Notes: generated from the letters alone by a model not told the origin. A stretch of DNA of 64,000 nucleotides from Bacillus sp. FJAT-45350 (GCF_002335805.1 NZ_NISU01000001.1:1930079-1994078); one strand, 5' to 3'. Shown: positions 7,381 to 18,385, counted from the stretch's first letter. Program-made: numbers and translations.

Positions 7381-8289
7381 TTAATAAAAAAGAGCATTTT
7401 TATACGCATCTTCAATCGTTACAAAATGTCCGGGCAATTGTATAACATATTCCTTACCAAAACCTGGCTTAGCATAAATTCTATTGCCAGCCTTTACAAT
7501 CTTTCCACGAATCACAACCACTTCTGGGTTTTCTTCTTTACCATATTTAAACTCTTTTTTACTGTACAAATTATAGTCAACATCACTCCCAGTAATTAGC
7601 TCGCCTTTAATAGGGAAAAGGCCCATTCTTTTAATTAATCTTTTTGGGTAAGGAGTTAATTCATTCGGAAGGAGCTCAGATGTAGGAATGCGGTATGAAC
7701 GGGACAAGCTATACCACTGCTCTCTTAATCGTCGTAGTTCCTTTGATTTTAATTGAAGGGAACTGTAATCAGGAATAATTAATATTTGATAGTTTAGCAT
7801 TGCTTCTTTTAAACGAGGCCATTGAATCTCATTTAACTCATCAATGGATTCTAATTTTACAGTAATCATTGGAACCTTTTCTCGTTTGCATTTCCTAATG
7901 AAGGTGGGGGTCAGTGCTTTCGCTCGAGTGGAAACACATACGACAAAATCAATACTACTATTTATCATCTTATGTCTTGCCTTTCGTATACTTTCTTTCA
8001 ATTGGCTTTCATAACGTACATGACTAAATGTTATAACTGTAGTGCACCCTTTAGAAATTAATAATTCCATGCGCTTCTTATATTCGTCCCATTTAGAAAT
8101 TTCTAATATAGTTAAATCATGCATAATATGTCCAGGAGTTAAAATAAAACCTTCAGCGTTCACTCTTAAATACTTTAGTTTATCCATACTTTCATTTACA
8201 TAAGAGACTGAGGAATCCTGAATAAAAAAACTTTTCTTTCTTACAAAATCTTCTTCCTGCTTCTCCACTCTATCCAAAATGTATTCCAT
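7381..8289 (-). CDS. Unrecognised protein, degenerate amidohydrolase-like
   Basis: The 302-residue protein resembles parts of the metal-dependent amidohydrolase superfamily without its metal site. Near residue 48 it reads AEGFILTPGHIMHDL, which parallels the usual start of the barrel where an HxH metal pair is expected, but only H-x-x-H is present. KGCTTVITF follows at about 80. The C-terminus EVVVIRGKIVKAGNRIYAKPGFGKEY (given in part) is like the C-terminal beta segment of dihydroorotase/allantoinase-type enzymes. The lysine, histidines and aspartate of the catalytic centre are not evident. It stands alone between ypiA and the aro operon terminator, with a GGGAGGG site before the ATG. It could be a non-catalytic paralogue. 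The function is unknown. Confidence 0.6.
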   Translation of the reverse strand: MEYILDRVEKQEEDFVRKKSFFIQDSSVSYVNESMDKLKYLRVNAEGFILTPGHIMHDLTILEISKWDEYKKRMELLISKGCTTVITFSHVRYESQLKESIRKARHKMINSSIDFVVCVSTRAKALTPTFIRKCKREKVPMITVKLESIDELNEIQWPRLKEAMLNYQILIIPDYSSLQLKSKELRRLREQWYSLSRSYRIPTSELLPNELTPYPKRLIKRMGLFPIKGELITGSDVDYNLYSKKEFKYGKEENPEVVVIRGKIVKAGNRIYAKPGFGKEYVIQLPGHFVTIEDAYKNALFY

Positions 8290-8386
8290 GGCCTTTTTCC
8301 CTCCCTAGTATTTTCAACTTAGCTTCTATGGCAACCTAAAATCTCTTTATAGAGACAAGCTATGCTATAGGATAAGAGAAAATGAC

Positions 8387-8433
8387 AAAAAAAAACGCCT
8401 AACCAGAAAACGAAAACGCTTTCATAATCAGGC
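8387..8433 (-). terminator. Strong intrinsic terminator beyond the aro-trp operon
   Basis: On the minus strand GCCTGATTA and GAAAGCG pair across a TTT loop with CGTTTTC and TGGTTAGGC, with one bulge and several G-T pairs. Nine T follow. It lies about 170 bases downstream of aroA and just upstream of the 7381-8289 gene, so it separates the two transcription units. Confidence 0.8.
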
Positions 8434-8568
8434 TTAGCAAGATGCTAAAAGTGTATTAGTATGGATAGGAGTGGAGAGAAACCATACGCTTAATTTTTAT
8501 TATAAACTTTTCCAACAAAAAGTCAACGATATATTCAGAAATTTTAGTTATGGATTAAATTTCAAAGT

Positions 8569-8594
8569 GACACGGCTAATTACTCAGCCGTGTC
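8569..8594 (-). terminator. Hairpin directly after aroA
   Basis: GACACGGCT (8569-8577) pairs perfectly with AGCCGTGTC (8586-8594) across an eight-base loop. It begins seven bases after the aroA stop codon. The T-run is poor, so it may stabilise the mRNA end or act with the stronger terminator at 8387-8433. Confidence 0.55.
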
Positions 8595-8600
8595 CGAAAT

Positions 8601-9890
8601 TTATTTATCCAAGCTTTCCAGGTGTTCAAAAAATGACGGATAAGAAACTGCAATCGCTTCACTGCCTTCAATAGTGACTTCTCCATCTGTTAAACAACCA
8701 GCAACTGCTAATGTCATACCAATACGGTGATCGCCGTGACTGCTAGTTACCGCTCCAGTAAGAGACGATCCCCCTTCGATGATCATTCCATCATCAGTTG
8801 CTCTAATCGATGCACCTAATTTTTTTAATTCACTTACGACCGTATCGATTCTATTCGTTTCTTTCACCTTAAGCTCTTCCGCATCTTTTATAATCGTTTG
8901 ACCTTCAGCCTGTGTTGCTAACAGGGCAATAACAGGAATTTCATCGATTAATCTTGGAATGATATCACCACTAATCTCTACCCCTTTTAAACTAGATGTT
9001 GAAATCTTTAGATCAGCCACCGGTTCACCATTCGCCGTTCTTTCATTTGTGATTGTTAATGATGCTCCCATTTTTTGCAGTACATCAATAATACCTGTTC
9101 TTGTTGGGTTAACTCCTACATTTTTTAATGTAATCTGACTATTAGGTACAATAGCACCTGCCACTAAGAAAAAGGCCGCTGATGATATATCACCTGGCAC
9201 AATAACATGCTGTGCTGTTAATTCCTGTCCACCTTGAACAGAGACAGTCAACCCATCCCTCTCGACAGTAGCACCAAAGGCTTCTAGCATACGTTCAGTG
9301 TGATCCCTTGAAAGATGTGGTTCTGTTACTTTCGTTTCTCCAGTACTGTTCATACCTGCAAGTAGAATCGCTGACTTCACTTGCGCACTAGCTACTTTGG
9401 ATTGAAAGTGAATTCCTTTTGTATTACCGCCACGTATGGAGAGAGGGGCTAAATCTCCTGAGTTTCTACCATCAATTTGCGCTCCCATTTCTCTAAGAGG
9501 AACAGTTACACGAGACATAGGTCTCTTACCAATTGACTCATCCCCAATGACAACTGAATGAAAAGGCTGTGTTGCTAAGATTCCAAGCATTAATCTTGTT
9601 GTGGTCCCTGAATTTCCAACATCTAAAATGTCACAAGGCTCCTGTAAGCCAAACCAGCCTTTTCCTTCAACTGTTACTCTGTCTTCTGTCTGCTCAATTG
9701 ATACTCCAAGCTTTCTAAAACAAGCAATTGTACTTAAACAATCTTCTCCAGGTAAAAATCCTTCAACCGTAGTTGTTCCATTAGCAAGAGCACCAAACAT
9801 GACCGCCCGATGAGAAATCGACTTGTCCCCAGGAACATTTAATTCCCCTATTAGCCCTTGTTTGGCTTTATTTACTGCTTTCGTTACCAT
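8601..9890 (-). CDS. aroA: 3-phosphoshikimate 1-carboxyvinyltransferase (EPSP synthase)
   Basis: The 429-residue enzyme joins shikimate 3-phosphate and phosphoenolpyruvate, the sixth step of the shikimate pathway. The N-terminal signature [11 protein letters not shown] carries the catalytic lysine at position 23, NSGTTTR follows at 93-99, and the C-terminal half has the SHGDHRIGM box. The length is typical. It is the last gene of the supra-operon, starting seven bases after tyrA ends, with GGAGTGAG as ribosome site. In B. subtilis this gene is called aroE. Two hairpins downstream end the operon. Confidence 0.97.
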   Translation of the reverse strand: MVTKAVNKAKQGLIGELNVPGDKSISHRAVMFGALANGTTTVEGFLPGEDCLSTIACFRKLGVSIEQTEDRVTVEGKGWFGLQEPCDILDVGNSGTTTRLMLGILATQPFHSVVIGDESIGKRPMSRVTVPLREMGAQIDGRNSGDLAPLSIRGGNTKGIHFQSKVASAQVKSAILLAGMNSTGETKVTEPHLSRDHTERMLEAFGATVERDGLTVSVQGGQELTAQHVIVPGDISSAAFFLVAGAIVPNSQITLKNVGVNPTRTGIIDVLQKMGASLTITNERTANGEPVADLKISTSSLKGVEISGDIIPRLIDEIPVIALLATQAEGQTIIKDAEELKVKETNRIDTVVSELKKLGASIRATDDGMIIEGGSSLTGAVTSSHGDHRIGMTLAVAGCLTDGEVTIEGSEAIAVSYPSFFEHLESLDK

Positions 9891-9897
9891 CTTAGAC

Positions 9898-11001
9898 TCA
9901 CTCCATTATATATGTCTCATATAATTCTTTTTCTAAAATGTTCTTACCTTCATTCCTATCCTCTGATGAGCGGAAACTTAGGCGAAGAACCCCCATGATA
10001 TCTTCTCTAGTTTCGATGATACGTATATTTGTAATACTTATATTTGCTTTTGCCAAAATACCCGTCACATCGGAAATAACACCAGGGTGATCAGGTACAT
10101 CGACATACAAATCATAAAAGGCTGGAATAGCCCCTTTCTTATGTATAGGCAATCCATCACGAAATTGCTTAGCTTCTTCAAAGTATCGATGTATATTTTC
10201 GTCATCCGATTGCTCTATTAGCTTTTGAACATAGCTCATTTCTCCCTGCCATTTTTCTAATAGGGAAAGCAAGCTATCTTTGTTATGGAGAAGTATATCT
10301 CGCCACATTACAGGACTTCCCGATGCAATACGTGTAATATCACGGAATCCCCCCGCAGCTAACCTTGAAACAAGTGGGTCTTTCTCTTCTATTTTCGCAA
10401 CTTGATGAACGAGGCTTGCAGCAATAATATGAGGAAAATGACTAACCGCACCTGCTAAATCATCATGCTGCTCCGGTGTCAATTCAATGAATTTTGCCTT
10501 TGTGCCCTTCAGCCAATTTTGCAGTTGGATGACTCTTCTGCTATCAGTCTCTTCGGTTGGCGTTAATATATAGAAGGCATTTTCAAATAAATGAGCTCTT
10601 GCAGCTTCTACACCACTTTTATGTGAACCAGCCATCGGATGTCCACCAATAAAGCAAATGTCTTTCTCTTCAAGGCATCTTGATTTTTCAAATATACGCT
10701 TTTTTGTACTACCTACATCAGTAATAATCGCTCCAGGCTTTAAGTCAAACGTCATTAATCGTTCTAACAACTGTTCTGTTTTTGTAACAGGTGTAGCTAA
10801 AATAATTAAATCAGCATCCATCACACCATCTTTAATCGAATCTGCAACTTCATCAACGACCTTAAGAGATAAAGCCATCTTCACTTGGTGTTCATCTATA
10901 TCATAACCTGAGATGACAACATCATGCTCTCTCTTAATAGCTAAAGCGATTGAACCACCGATAAGTCCTAAACCAATAAAAAAAACCTTACGCTTTGACA
11001 C
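9898..11001 (-). CDS. tyrA: Prephenate dehydrogenase
   Basis: The 367-residue enzyme makes 4-hydroxyphenylpyruvate for tyrosine. The nucleotide-binding GLGLIGGS lies near the N-terminus, the central helical domain has the [13 protein letters not shown] substrate segment, and the C-terminal 75 residues ([20 protein letters not shown]) form an ACT domain, usually a site of feedback control. GTG 11001 is chosen because AGGGGG stands seven bases before it and the protein then begins (M)SKRKVFFIG. Upstream in-frame codons would add 14 residues without family support. It sits between hisC and aroA. Confidence 0.95.
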   Translation of the reverse strand: MSKRKVFFIGLGLIGGSIALAIKREHDVVISGYDIDEHQVKMALSLKVVDEVADSIKDGVMDADLIILATPVTKTEQLLERLMTFDLKPGAIITDVGSTKKRIFEKSRCLEEKDICFIGGHPMAGSHKSGVEAARAHLFENAFYILTPTEETDSRRVIQLQNWLKGTKAKFIELTPEQHDDLAGAVSHFPHIIAASLVHQVAKIEEKDPLVSRLAAGGFRDITRIASGSPVMWRDILLHNKDSLLSLLEKWQGEMSYVQKLIEQSDDENIHRYFEEAKQFRDGLPIHKKGAIPAFYDLYVDVPDHPGVISDVTGILAKANISITNIRIIETREDIMGVLRLSFRSSEDRNEGKNILEKELYETYIME

Positions 11002-11124
11002 TCCATATCCCCCTAACCACTCTGTTCTTGATAGGTTATCCAAAAAGTTCGGGAAGAAGCTGATTCGTTAAGAATCCCAGCCCCTCTCCCGTTGTCCTCC
11101 TTTTTGAACATATATGAAAATACT

Positions 11125-11147
11125 AAAAAGGAAAAGTGGTCCTTTTT
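11125..11147 (-). terminator. Weak hairpin between hisC and tyrA
   Basis: AAAAAGGA and TCCTTTTT pair across a seven-base loop, so the T-rich arm could serve as a weak terminator or attenuator after hisC. Partial read-through into tyrA and aroA would be expected from the operon arrangement. Confidence 0.4.
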
Positions 11148-11171
11148 GAGCTAACTCTTATTGAAGATTTA

Positions 11172-12275
11172 TTATTGAGGGGAAACCGTAGCTTCTTCTA
11201 ATAGACGAGTTAGTTCATTAATAATTCCATCGTTTTCTTCTTTACTACCTACTGTAATTCGTGCACATGTCGGGAAGCCTAATGCTTCTCCAGAACGAAT
11301 AATGTACCCTCGGCTTAATAAATAATCAAACACCTCATTACCCGGACGTTCAAAATCAATTAAAATAAAGTTTGCTTGTGTAGGGTAGTATTTAAGATTA
11401 TGCTTTTCACAGAAATCAACATACTGCTTAATTCCTTCTACATTTTTATCATAACAATCTTTAATAAACTCTTGATCATCTAATGCTGCCATCGCTGCAA
11501 CATGCCCAAACGACGTTGTATTAAATGGCGGGCGTACTGGATCAAGCAACGAAATTGTAGACGCTTGTGCTACGCCAAACCCTACTCTTAATGCAGCTAA
11601 TCCATATGCTTTTGAGAAAGTACGTAATACCATTAGATTCTCGTACTTTTCAATAAGAGGAATTGTCACTGGAAAATCCTCTGCAGTTACATATTCATAG
11701 TAAGCCTCATCAGACACAACTAATACGTGTTTAGGAACTTGCTCTAAGAATTCTAGGAACTCCGTTTCGTTTACATACGTACCAGATGGGTTATTTGGAT
11801 TACAAACCCAAACAATACGAGTATTTTCATCAATTGCTTCTAACATAGCAGCTAAATCATGTACCCCATCTTTTGAAGGGATTTCGCGAATTTCTGCACC
11901 TTCTATTACTGCATTTAATTTATATTGGGAAAATGTTGGATATGCTGTAACTGTATTCAGTCCTGGTCGTAAAAACGTACGACATAAGAATTGAATAATT
12001 TCATCTGAACCATTTCCAAACACTAATTGTTCTTTTTTTACACCGACAAATTCTGCCACTTTATCACGTAATTCACCTGCATAGCCATCAGGATATAGTG
12101 CAGTATTTGATACAGTATCACTAATTGCCTTTTGTGCTAATGTAGATGATCCGAACGGGTTTTCATTTGACGCTAGCTTCACTACTCGTTCAAGACCGAA
12201 TTCACGTTTAACTTCTTCAATTGGTTTTCCTGGCTTATAAGATGGTAAGCCAATTAGTTGTTCTTTTGCTTTCAT
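11172..12275 (-). CDS. hisC: Histidinol-phosphate / aromatic aminotransferase
   Basis: The 367-residue class I/II aminotransferase has the PLP lysine at 222 in [15 protein letters not shown] and the SNENPFG and CNPNNPSG substrate and cofactor segments. In Bacillus this enzyme serves both histidine synthesis and the last transamination of tyrosine and phenylalanine, which explains its place between trpA and tyrA. ATG 12275, giving [17 protein letters not shown], has GAGGTG upstream. An alternative start at 12326 would add 17 atypical residues. A gap of 189 bases separates it from trpA. Confidence 0.95.
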   Translation of the reverse strand: MKAKEQLIGLPSYKPGKPIEEVKREFGLERVVKLASNENPFGSSTLAQKAISDTVSNTALYPDGYAGELRDKVAEFVGVKKEQLVFGNGSDEIIQFLCRTFLRPGLNTVTAYPTFSQYKLNAVIEGAEIREIPSKDGVHDLAAMLEAIDENTRIVWVCNPNNPSGTYVNETEFLEFLEQVPKHVLVVSDEAYYEYVTAEDFPVTIPLIEKYENLMVLRTFSKAYGLAALRVGFGVAQASTISLLDPVRPPFNTTSFGHVAAMAALDDQEFIKDCYDKNVEGIKQYVDFCEKHNLKYYPTQANFILIDFERPGNEVFDYLLSRGYIIRSGEALGFPTCARITVGSKEENDGIINELTRLLEEATVSPQ

Positions 12276-12464
12276 AAACTTTAGCACCTCACATATAGGA
12301 TGTATGTGTCCAAAAAAGAAAGACAATTGTAAAGGGCAGCTTAGGATGTATTCACGTATACTCTAGTAAATTACTAGTCTTAAAAATACAAAACCATTAA
12401 ACTTAGCTTTATTGCCAGAATTTTTTGAACTTCTTATTTAAGTATTCTACCATTATATGCTATG

Positions 12465-13268
12465 TTACGAAGAAATCAAAGACTCAATATATCTTTTTAT
12501 TTTTAATAATCCTTCTTTTCTGTTTTTTTCATTTATTAACAATTCTTTATTCTGTTCAACAAGCCGAATAATCGCGCTTCCAACTATGATTCCATCACAA
12601 TACGGAGCTAATGCTTCCACTTGTTCTCGTTTACTTATTCCAAAACCAACTGCAATCGGAGCAGTTGAATGTTTACGAACTGTCGATAAAAAGTCATACA
12701 CTTTATCATCAAAATGATCCCTTACACCTGTTACTCCTAATGAAGAAACACAGTATAGGAACCCCTCGGCTTGCGATGCAATCATTTCAATACGAGCATT
12801 AGATGTGGGAGCAACGAGGGATATATATGATATTTGGTTATCGTGACACATCTGACGTAGGCTTTCACTTTCTTCATGTGGTAAGTCAGGAACGAGCAGA
12901 CCGTCCACTCCATACTTTGCTGCTTCCGCAATAAACCGTTCTTCTCCAAATTGAAGGAGAGGATTATAATAAGTAAAAACTACGACAGGTATTGTTAACC
13001 CTCGTTCTCTCATTTTTGGTACAAGACCCATCGCATTTTCTAGAGTTGTACCATTTGCTAGAGCTCGTTTTGCCGACTCTTGAATGACTGGTCCATCTGC
13101 TAAAGGATCAGAATATGGGATTCCTAATTCAATTACGTTTGCCCCTGCTTCCTCAAGTATGAGAGCTAACTCAATCGTCACATCAGGATGAGGATCTCCA
13201 GCCATTATAAATGGTATAAATAAATTTCGCTGGTCTTTCACACATGCTTCAAAACGTGGATTACTCAC
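12465..13268 (-). CDS. trpA: Tryptophan synthase alpha chain
   Basis: The 267-residue TIM-barrel subunit cleaves indole-3-glycerol phosphate and channels indole to TrpB. The [10 protein letters not shown] segment near the N-terminus, [17 protein letters not shown] with a catalytic aspartate near residue 60, and [11 protein letters not shown] near the phosphate site are all present. GTG 13268 is preferred because AGAGGTGAT precedes it at proper spacing. A GTG nine bases earlier lies within that site. The start overlaps the end of trpB by eight bases, so translation is probably coupled. Confidence 0.95.
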   Translation of the reverse strand: MSNPRFEACVKDQRNLFIPFIMAGDPHPDVTIELALILEEAGANVIELGIPYSDPLADGPVIQESAKRALANGTTLENAMGLVPKMRERGLTIPVVVFTYYNPLLQFGEERFIAEAAKYGVDGLLVPDLPHEESESLRQMCHDNQISYISLVAPTSNARIEMIASQAEGFLYCVSSLGVTGVRDHFDDKVYDFLSTVRKHSTAPIAVGFGISKREQVEALAPYCDGIIVGSAIIRLVEQNKELLINEKNRKEGLLKIKRYIESLISS

Positions 13269-14460
13269 TTTGATCACCTCTGAAATGCTTCATTAATGTA
13301 TGAACGTCTTTGTCACCACGACCTGATAGACAGATTAGAATGGATTCACTAGGATTTAGTTTAGGGGCTCTTTTAAATGCTTCTGCTAATGCATGAGCTG
13401 ATTCAATAGCTGGGATAATCCCTTCTTTTTCAGATAATAGTTTCAGAGCGTCTAATGCTTCTTTATCTGTTATTGACTCATATTTAACCCTACCAGTGCT
13501 TGCTAGGTGAGCATGCTCTGGTCCTATTCCAGGATAATCTAACCCTGCTGAAATTGAGTATGGTTCTATAATCTGTCCAACTTCATCTTGAATTAAATAC
13601 GTCAGAGAACCATGAATAACTCCTTTGCTCCCCTTCGTAATCGTAGCAGCATGTTCAGTTGTATTTACTCCCTTTCCAGCTGCTTCAACTCCAACAAGTG
13701 AAACAGGGTCTTTTAAAAATGGGTAAAACATGCCAATCGCATTACTTCCTCCACCTACACAAGCAATTATCTCAGTAGGCAGTACTCCTTCAAGCTCGAT
13801 AAATTGTTTTCTTGCTTCATCACCAATAATGCGTTGAAATTCACGAACCATTTTCGGATAAGGATGTGGCCCTACTACAGAACCAATTAAATAGAAGGTA
13901 TCATCTGCGTGAGACACCCAATAACGAATTGCCTCATTTGTTGCATCCTTTAACGTTTGGCTTCCTGATGTAGCTGGAATGACTTCTGCACCTAACAACT
14001 CCATCCGAAACACATTTAATGCCTGTCGTTCCATATCTTCTGCACCCATAAAGACTTTACATTCAAGACCAAAACGAGCAGCAATTGTCGCTGTGGCAAC
14101 ACCGTGCTGACCCGCACCTGTTTCAGCAACAATTTTTTTCTTACCCATACGTTTAGCAAGAAGCGCTTGCCCCATTGCATTATTTAATTTATGTGCACCT
14201 GTGTGAAGAAGATCTTCCCTCTTTAAATAAATTTTTGCACCATTGAAATGATTGGTCATGTTTTCAGCAAATGTTAAAGCCGTTGGACGACCGGCATATT
14301 TAACTAAATGATCGAGGTATTCGCTTTGAAATTCCTCATCATGTAGAACTTTTTCTAGCTCCTCTTCTAATTCAGTTAACACGTTCATTAATGTTTCAGG
14401 AACGTATTTTCCACCAAACTCTCCAAATCTCCCATATTTATCTGGATAAATTATGCTCAT
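13261..14460 (-). CDS. trpB: Tryptophan synthase beta chain
   Basis: The 399-residue PLP enzyme condenses indole with serine. The PLP lysine is K91 in [11 protein letters not shown], the catalytic glutamate segment is AETGAGQHG, and the phosphate-binding glycines are GGGSNAIG. The length and the N-terminus [17 protein letters not shown] are standard. Its start overlaps the 3' end of trpF by 23 bases and its 3' end overlaps trpA, as in a compact trp operon. Confidence 0.97.
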   Translation of the reverse strand: MSIIYPDKYGRFGEFGGKYVPETLMNVLTELEEELEKVLHDEEFQSEYLDHLVKYAGRPTALTFAENMTNHFNGAKIYLKREDLLHTGAHKLNNAMGQALLAKRMGKKKIVAETGAGQHGVATATIAARFGLECKVFMGAEDMERQALNVFRMELLGAEVIPATSGSQTLKDATNEAIRYWVSHADDTFYLIGSVVGPHPYPKMVREFQRIIGDEARKQFIELEGVLPTEIIACVGGGSNAIGMFYPFLKDPVSLVGVEAAGKGVNTTEHAATITKGSKGVIHGSLTYLIQDEVGQIIEPYSISAGLDYPGIGPEHAHLASTGRVKYESITDKEALDALKLLSEKEGIIPAIESAHALAEAFKRAPKLNPSESILICLSGRGDKDVHTLMKHFRGDQSE

Positions 14461-15097
14461 GTTCAGTAATCCTCTTTTCTATCTCTGTCATTTTCACACT
14501 ACTTTTTGAACCGTCTTCTTCAATTCCACTAGAAATATCAATTCCATCAGGCTGATACGCTACAAGCTCGTGAACATTCTCACCATTAATGCCACCTGCA
14601 ATAAATACAGGTCTATTTAAATGGATTCCTTCATCGATATATGAAGGTATATGACTCCAATCAAAGACTTGACCAGTTCCACCCCATTGATCTTTTACTT
14701 TACTATCAATAACATAGGCAGAAACAAATGGTGCATATTGTTCCATCGTTTGCACAGCCTCTTCATCATGATGAATCACTTTCCATATTGGGAGATTTAA
14801 TTTCTCTTTTAATTCTCTTACTACTGAAACTGTTTCATTACCGTGACATTGAATAATATCTAAAGGTATTTTTGAGATAACATTCTCAATTTCTGAAAAA
14901 GTTGCATTAACAAATAGCCCTACAAGCTTCTGCTCTGGTCGTAGCTTTACTTCCGCTAGCCAAGTAAACAGTTCTAGCGGAGTTACTCTTCTCTTACTCT
15001 CAGCAAAGACAACACCAATGTAATCAGCATTACTTTTTACAACATGTTGTAGGTCCGCTAACGAATGGTTCCCACAATACTTAAGAAGTGGTCGCAA
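14438..15097 (-). CDS. trpF: Phosphoribosylanthranilate isomerase
   Basis: The 219-residue TIM-barrel enzyme begins (M)RPLLKYCGN when started at TTG 15097. That start matches the family N-terminus with its catalytic cysteine, and GGAGGGGAG lies just before it. A longer frame to 15124 would add nine unsupported residues. A catalytic aspartate is visible in AYVIDSK near 130, and [11 protein letters not shown] forms the phosphate-binding loop. The start overlaps the end of trpC by 17 bases, so translation is probably coupled. Confidence 0.93.
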   Translation of the reverse strand: MRPLLKYCGNHSLADLQHVVKSNADYIGVVFAESKRRVTPLELFTWLAEVKLRPEQKLVGLFVNATFSEIENVISKIPLDIIQCHGNETVSVVRELKEKLNLPIWKVIHHDEEAVQTMEQYAPFVSAYVIDSKVKDQWGGTGQVFDWSHIPSYIDEGIHLNRPVFIAGGINGENVHELVAYQPDGIDISSGIEEDGSKSSVKMTEIEKRITEHEHNLSR

Positions 15098-15854
15098 TTG
15101 GCTCCCCTCCAAACAAATGAACAATCCCTTCTTCTGGGGAAGACGCTCTCATCAACGATTCACCGACTAATACTGCATTTCCCTTCGCTTGAATGACTCG
15201 ATCAATGTCCCTTCTTTCATGAATTCCACTCTCGCTTACAAAGAGACTCCCCTCAGGAATGTATCGACTCATTTTTTCAGTTTGTGCTAAATCTGTTTGG
15301 AACGTTTTTAAATTACGATTATTTACTCCAATAATTTTCGGTGTAAAGACAGCTAATGTCTCTTCTAGTTCTTTTTCTGAATGGACCTCGACTAAGCATT
15401 CCAGTCCTTTCTCATAGGCCATTTCGTATAAATATGATAATCTTTCAGCTTCAAAGATTCCTGCAATTAATAGGATCGCATCTGCACCAATACGAACACT
15501 TTCTTCTATTTGAATTTCACTAATAATAAAATCTTTTCGCAAAACAGGAAGTTCTACCTCCTGTTTTACCACCGTTACATAGTCTCTATGCCCTTGAAAA
15601 TACTGCTCATCTGTTAGAACAGAAATCGCATCCGCTCCACCTAGTTCATAGCTTTTGGCTATTTGAATTGGATGAAAATCCTCTTTAATGATTCCTTTAG
15701 AAGGAGATGCTTTTTTTACTTCAGCAATTAACCCTAGCTCTCTATTAGGGTTAGCTAAATGGTCATAAAAGGAAAAGTGAGGTACATCAATCGACTCAGG
15801 TAGTTCTATTTTTTCTATTTCAGTTAATTTCGTATCAATTATTTTATTAAGCAT
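15081..15854 (-). CDS. trpC: Indole-3-glycerol phosphate synthase
   Basis: The 257-residue TIM-barrel enzyme has the EVKKASPSKG substrate loop near 44-53, the LRKDFIISE segment with a catalytic lysine near 106, IGVNNRNLKTF, and SESGIHERRD near 210. It closes the indole ring in tryptophan synthesis. The start overlaps trpD by eight bases and the 3' end overlaps trpF, giving one continuous coupled block. Confidence 0.96.
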   Translation of the reverse strand: MLNKIIDTKLTEIEKIELPESIDVPHFSFYDHLANPNRELGLIAEVKKASPSKGIIKEDFHPIQIAKSYELGGADAISVLTDEQYFQGHRDYVTVVKQEVELPVLRKDFIISEIQIEESVRIGADAILLIAGIFEAERLSYLYEMAYEKGLECLVEVHSEKELEETLAVFTPKIIGVNNRNLKTFQTDLAQTEKMSRYIPEGSLFVSESGIHERRDIDRVIQAKGNAVLVGESLMRASSPEEGIVHLFGGEPIATTS

Positions 15855-16872
15855 GATTTATCTCCTGCCTTTCTACTTGCAACCTTTGAAACTGCTCAAA
15901 CACTTTTCCAGATGTTAGTGCCTCTTTCGCAAGCTGTACCCCTTCTTTTAATGTTTCGACTTCGTCAGATACATATAAGCCTGCTGCTGTATTTAAAAGA
16001 ACTATATTAGTTGCTGTTTCGTTTCCTTCTCCATGAATAATCGACTCTATCATTCTTGCACTTTCTTCCGTTGATTGTACCTGGATATCTGATAGTGGGC
16101 CTCGTTTCAAACCAACCTCTTCAGGAGTGATTGTATACCTTTCAATTATTCCATTTCTTAGCTCAACTACGTTTGTATGAGTCGAAATGGAACATTCATC
16201 AAGACCTTCTCCACCAGTCACAAGCATCGCCCTCTTCGTTCCTAGTCTTTGGAGAGTACTTGCCATTTTTTCTGCATAATTTGTATCAAAAACACCGATT
16301 AACTGCCTATCTGCATTGGCGGGGTTTGTCATTGGTCCTAATAGGTTAAATATCGTTCTGAAGCCAATTTCTTTTCTTGGTGTCACTGCATGCTTCATTG
16401 CATGATGGTATAAGGGAGCGAATAGAAAGCACATTCCATTACTCTTTAAGGCAGAAGCTGCTTCTTCTGGACTTCCCTGAATAGACACACCGAGGTTTTC
16501 TAATACATCTGCACTCCCACTTTTTGATGAAACTGCACGATTTCCATGTTTGGCTACCTTCACTCCCATAGAAGATAAAACAATCGCCGTCACTGTAGAA
16601 ATATTAAACGTTTTTGCTTTATCTCCCCCAGTACCACACGTATCAATAAGCTGCCCCTCTTGATGTGGAATTGTCGTCACATGACTTTTCATTGAACGTG
16701 CAAACCCTGTCATTTCATCTACTGTTTCGCCACGGAACCTAAGAATCGATAGTAAGCTAGAAATTTGACTTGGTGAAGCCTTCCCCGTCATAATCTCATC
16801 CATAATTGTCTTTGCTTCTACTTCTGTTAACGTAGCCCCATCAATACATTTCGCTAAAATCTCTTTAAACAT
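15847..16872 (-). CDS. trpD: Anthranilate phosphoribosyltransferase
   Basis: The 341-residue enzyme carries the PRPP-binding motif DTCGTGGDKAKTFNIST near 78-94 and the KHGNRAVSSKSGSADVLE segment near 106-123. The RKEIGFRTIFNLLGPMTNP box near 165 contacts anthranilate. It is a monofunctional TrpD without a fused glutamine amidotransferase. The start overlaps trpE by eight bases and the end overlaps trpC by eight bases. Confidence 0.97.
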   Translation of the reverse strand: MFKEILAKCIDGATLTEVEAKTIMDEIMTGKASPSQISSLLSILRFRGETVDEMTGFARSMKSHVTTIPHQEGQLIDTCGTGGDKAKTFNISTVTAIVLSSMGVKVAKHGNRAVSSKSGSADVLENLGVSIQGSPEEAASALKSNGMCFLFAPLYHHAMKHAVTPRKEIGFRTIFNLLGPMTNPANADRQLIGVFDTNYAEKMASTLQRLGTKRAMLVTGGEGLDECSISTHTNVVELRNGIIERYTITPEEVGLKRGPLSDIQVQSTEESARMIESIIHGEGNETATNIVLLNTAAGLYVSDEVETLKEGVQLAKEALTSGKVFEQFQRLQVERQEINHA

Positions 16873-18385
16873 GAGAAGTCACCTCCTCTTTTTCTCCAAA
16901 CATTGCCTCCGCCACTTGAATTGCTTTAATAAGTGCTTTTGCTTTATTTCTTGTTTCTTCATATTCATTTTCAGCAACAGAGTCAGCTACTACCCCCGCC
17001 CCCGCTTGAACGTATGCTTTTTTATTTTTTATAACCATCGTTCTAATAGCTATACAGGAATCAATATTGCCGTCATAGCCTAAATATCCAATAGCTCCTG
17101 CATAAATGCCTCGCTTAGTAGGCTCAATCTCTTGTAAAATTTCCATTGCGCGAATTTTAGGTGCTCCTGATACTGTTCCTGCCGGAAAAGAAGCCCCTAA
17201 CACATTGATAGGATGAACATCATTCGCAATTTCGCCAGTAACTTTTGAAATAATATGCATAACGTGTGAAAATTTACCAATTTCGAGTAATACAGGTGTT
17301 TTCACAGACCCATATTTAGCTACTCTTCCAACATCATTTCTTGCAAGGTCAACAAGCATAAAATGTTCAGCCCGCTCTTTCTCATCTGCTAGTAGTTCTT
17401 TAGCTAATTGTTGATCTTCTTCTTTCGAATTGCCTCTTGGTCTTGTGCCAGCAATAGGATGAATTTCAATATGACCATCCTGCACTTGTACAAGACGTTC
17501 GGGAGAACTACCTACTATTTCTAAGTTATTTATTTTTAAATAAAACAAATAAGGTGATGGATTAATCATTCGTAATACTCTGTATATTTCAAGTGCATTT
17601 ACAGTAATATCAACCTCAAACCTTTGGGATAATACGGCTTGAAATATATCGCCAGACTTTATATACTCTTTAATTTTCCCTACATCAGAAAGGAACTTTG
17701 AACGTTCATAATTGGATTTCACTCGTGAAAAGTCCACTTCAGCAGAGGTTGTTGGTGGAGCAAATAGCTTATGCTCTTCCCCTCTCGTTGTGATTTTCGC
17801 CACAATGTTGTTAATCTTTTTCGTTGCCGCTTGATATATTTCTTCATGATGTGATGTGCTTTCTCCACTAATGCGTGGTTGAGTCACAACATACATTTCT
17901 TTATTGATGTGGTCATAAGAGATGATTGTTTCACAGAATACGAAATGAATATACCCTTCATCAGCTACCTCGTCAGTCGCTAAAACAGGCTCAATTTTTT
18001 CAACAGTATCATATGACATATAACCAACAGCTCCACCTTTAAATGGAATAGGAACATCAATTGGTTTTACATTTACATAAGCTAATGCTTGATCAAACGT
18101 ATCTTGAAAATGCTCGCCTTCATAAATTCTTTGTTTGTCCTTTGTTTCAAGAACATACCCTTCTCCATGTTCATATAAGTAAAGAAAAGGATCTAAACCT
18201 ATAAAAGAGTATCTTGACCATGGAGACTGTTCATCCTTACTTTCAAGTAAGAACGTAGCCTCATTTTCTAGCTGTTGAAAAATTTGAATGGGTGTTAACG
18301 TATCTGCAAAAAAATGACTCACGACAGGAACCGTTTGATAGGATTTGGCATCCTCACAAAAAGTCGATAATGAAGTTTTAAACAT
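16865..18385 (-). CDS. trpE: Anthranilate synthase component I
   Basis: The 506-residue chorismate-utilising enzyme catalyses the first committed step to tryptophan. The C-terminal half has the family boxes SGDIFQAVLSQRFE, IAGTRPRGN and FPAGTVSGAPKIRAMEI. The N-terminal domain with the LLES segment near 45 is the usual tryptophan feedback site. No trpG lies between trpE and trpD, so the glutaminase subunit must come from elsewhere, as it does from pabA in B. subtilis. GGGAGTGAG precedes the ATG. Upstream lies a leader of about 290 nt with a TRAP target and an attenuator. Confidence 0.97.
   Translation of the reverse strand: MFKTSLSTFCEDAKSYQTVPVVSHFFADTLTPIQIFQQLENEATFLLESKDEQSPWSRYSFIGLDPFLYLYEHGEGYVLETKDKQRIYEGEHFQDTFDQALAYVNVKPIDVPIPFKGGAVGYMSYDTVEKIEPVLATDEVADEGYIHFVFCETIISYDHINKEMYVVTQPRISGESTSHHEEIYQAATKKINNIVAKITTRGEEHKLFAPPTTSAEVDFSRVKSNYERSKFLSDVGKIKEYIKSGDIFQAVLSQRFEVDITVNALEIYRVLRMINPSPYLFYLKINNLEIVGSSPERLVQVQDGHIEIHPIAGTRPRGNSKEEDQQLAKELLADEKERAEHFMLVDLARNDVGRVAKYGSVKTPVLLEIGKFSHVMHIISKVTGEIANDVHPINVLGASFPAGTVSGAPKIRAMEILQEIEPTKRGIYAGAIGYLGYDGNIDSCIAIRTMVIKNKKAYVQAGAGVVADSVAENEYEETRNKAKALIKAIQVAEAMFGEKEEVTSHV

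Noticed and set aside
8569-8594. The hairpin after aroA as the main operon terminator
   Set aside because: It lacks a T-run, while the hairpin at 8387-8433 has nine T. I list the first as an accessory hairpin with lower confidence.
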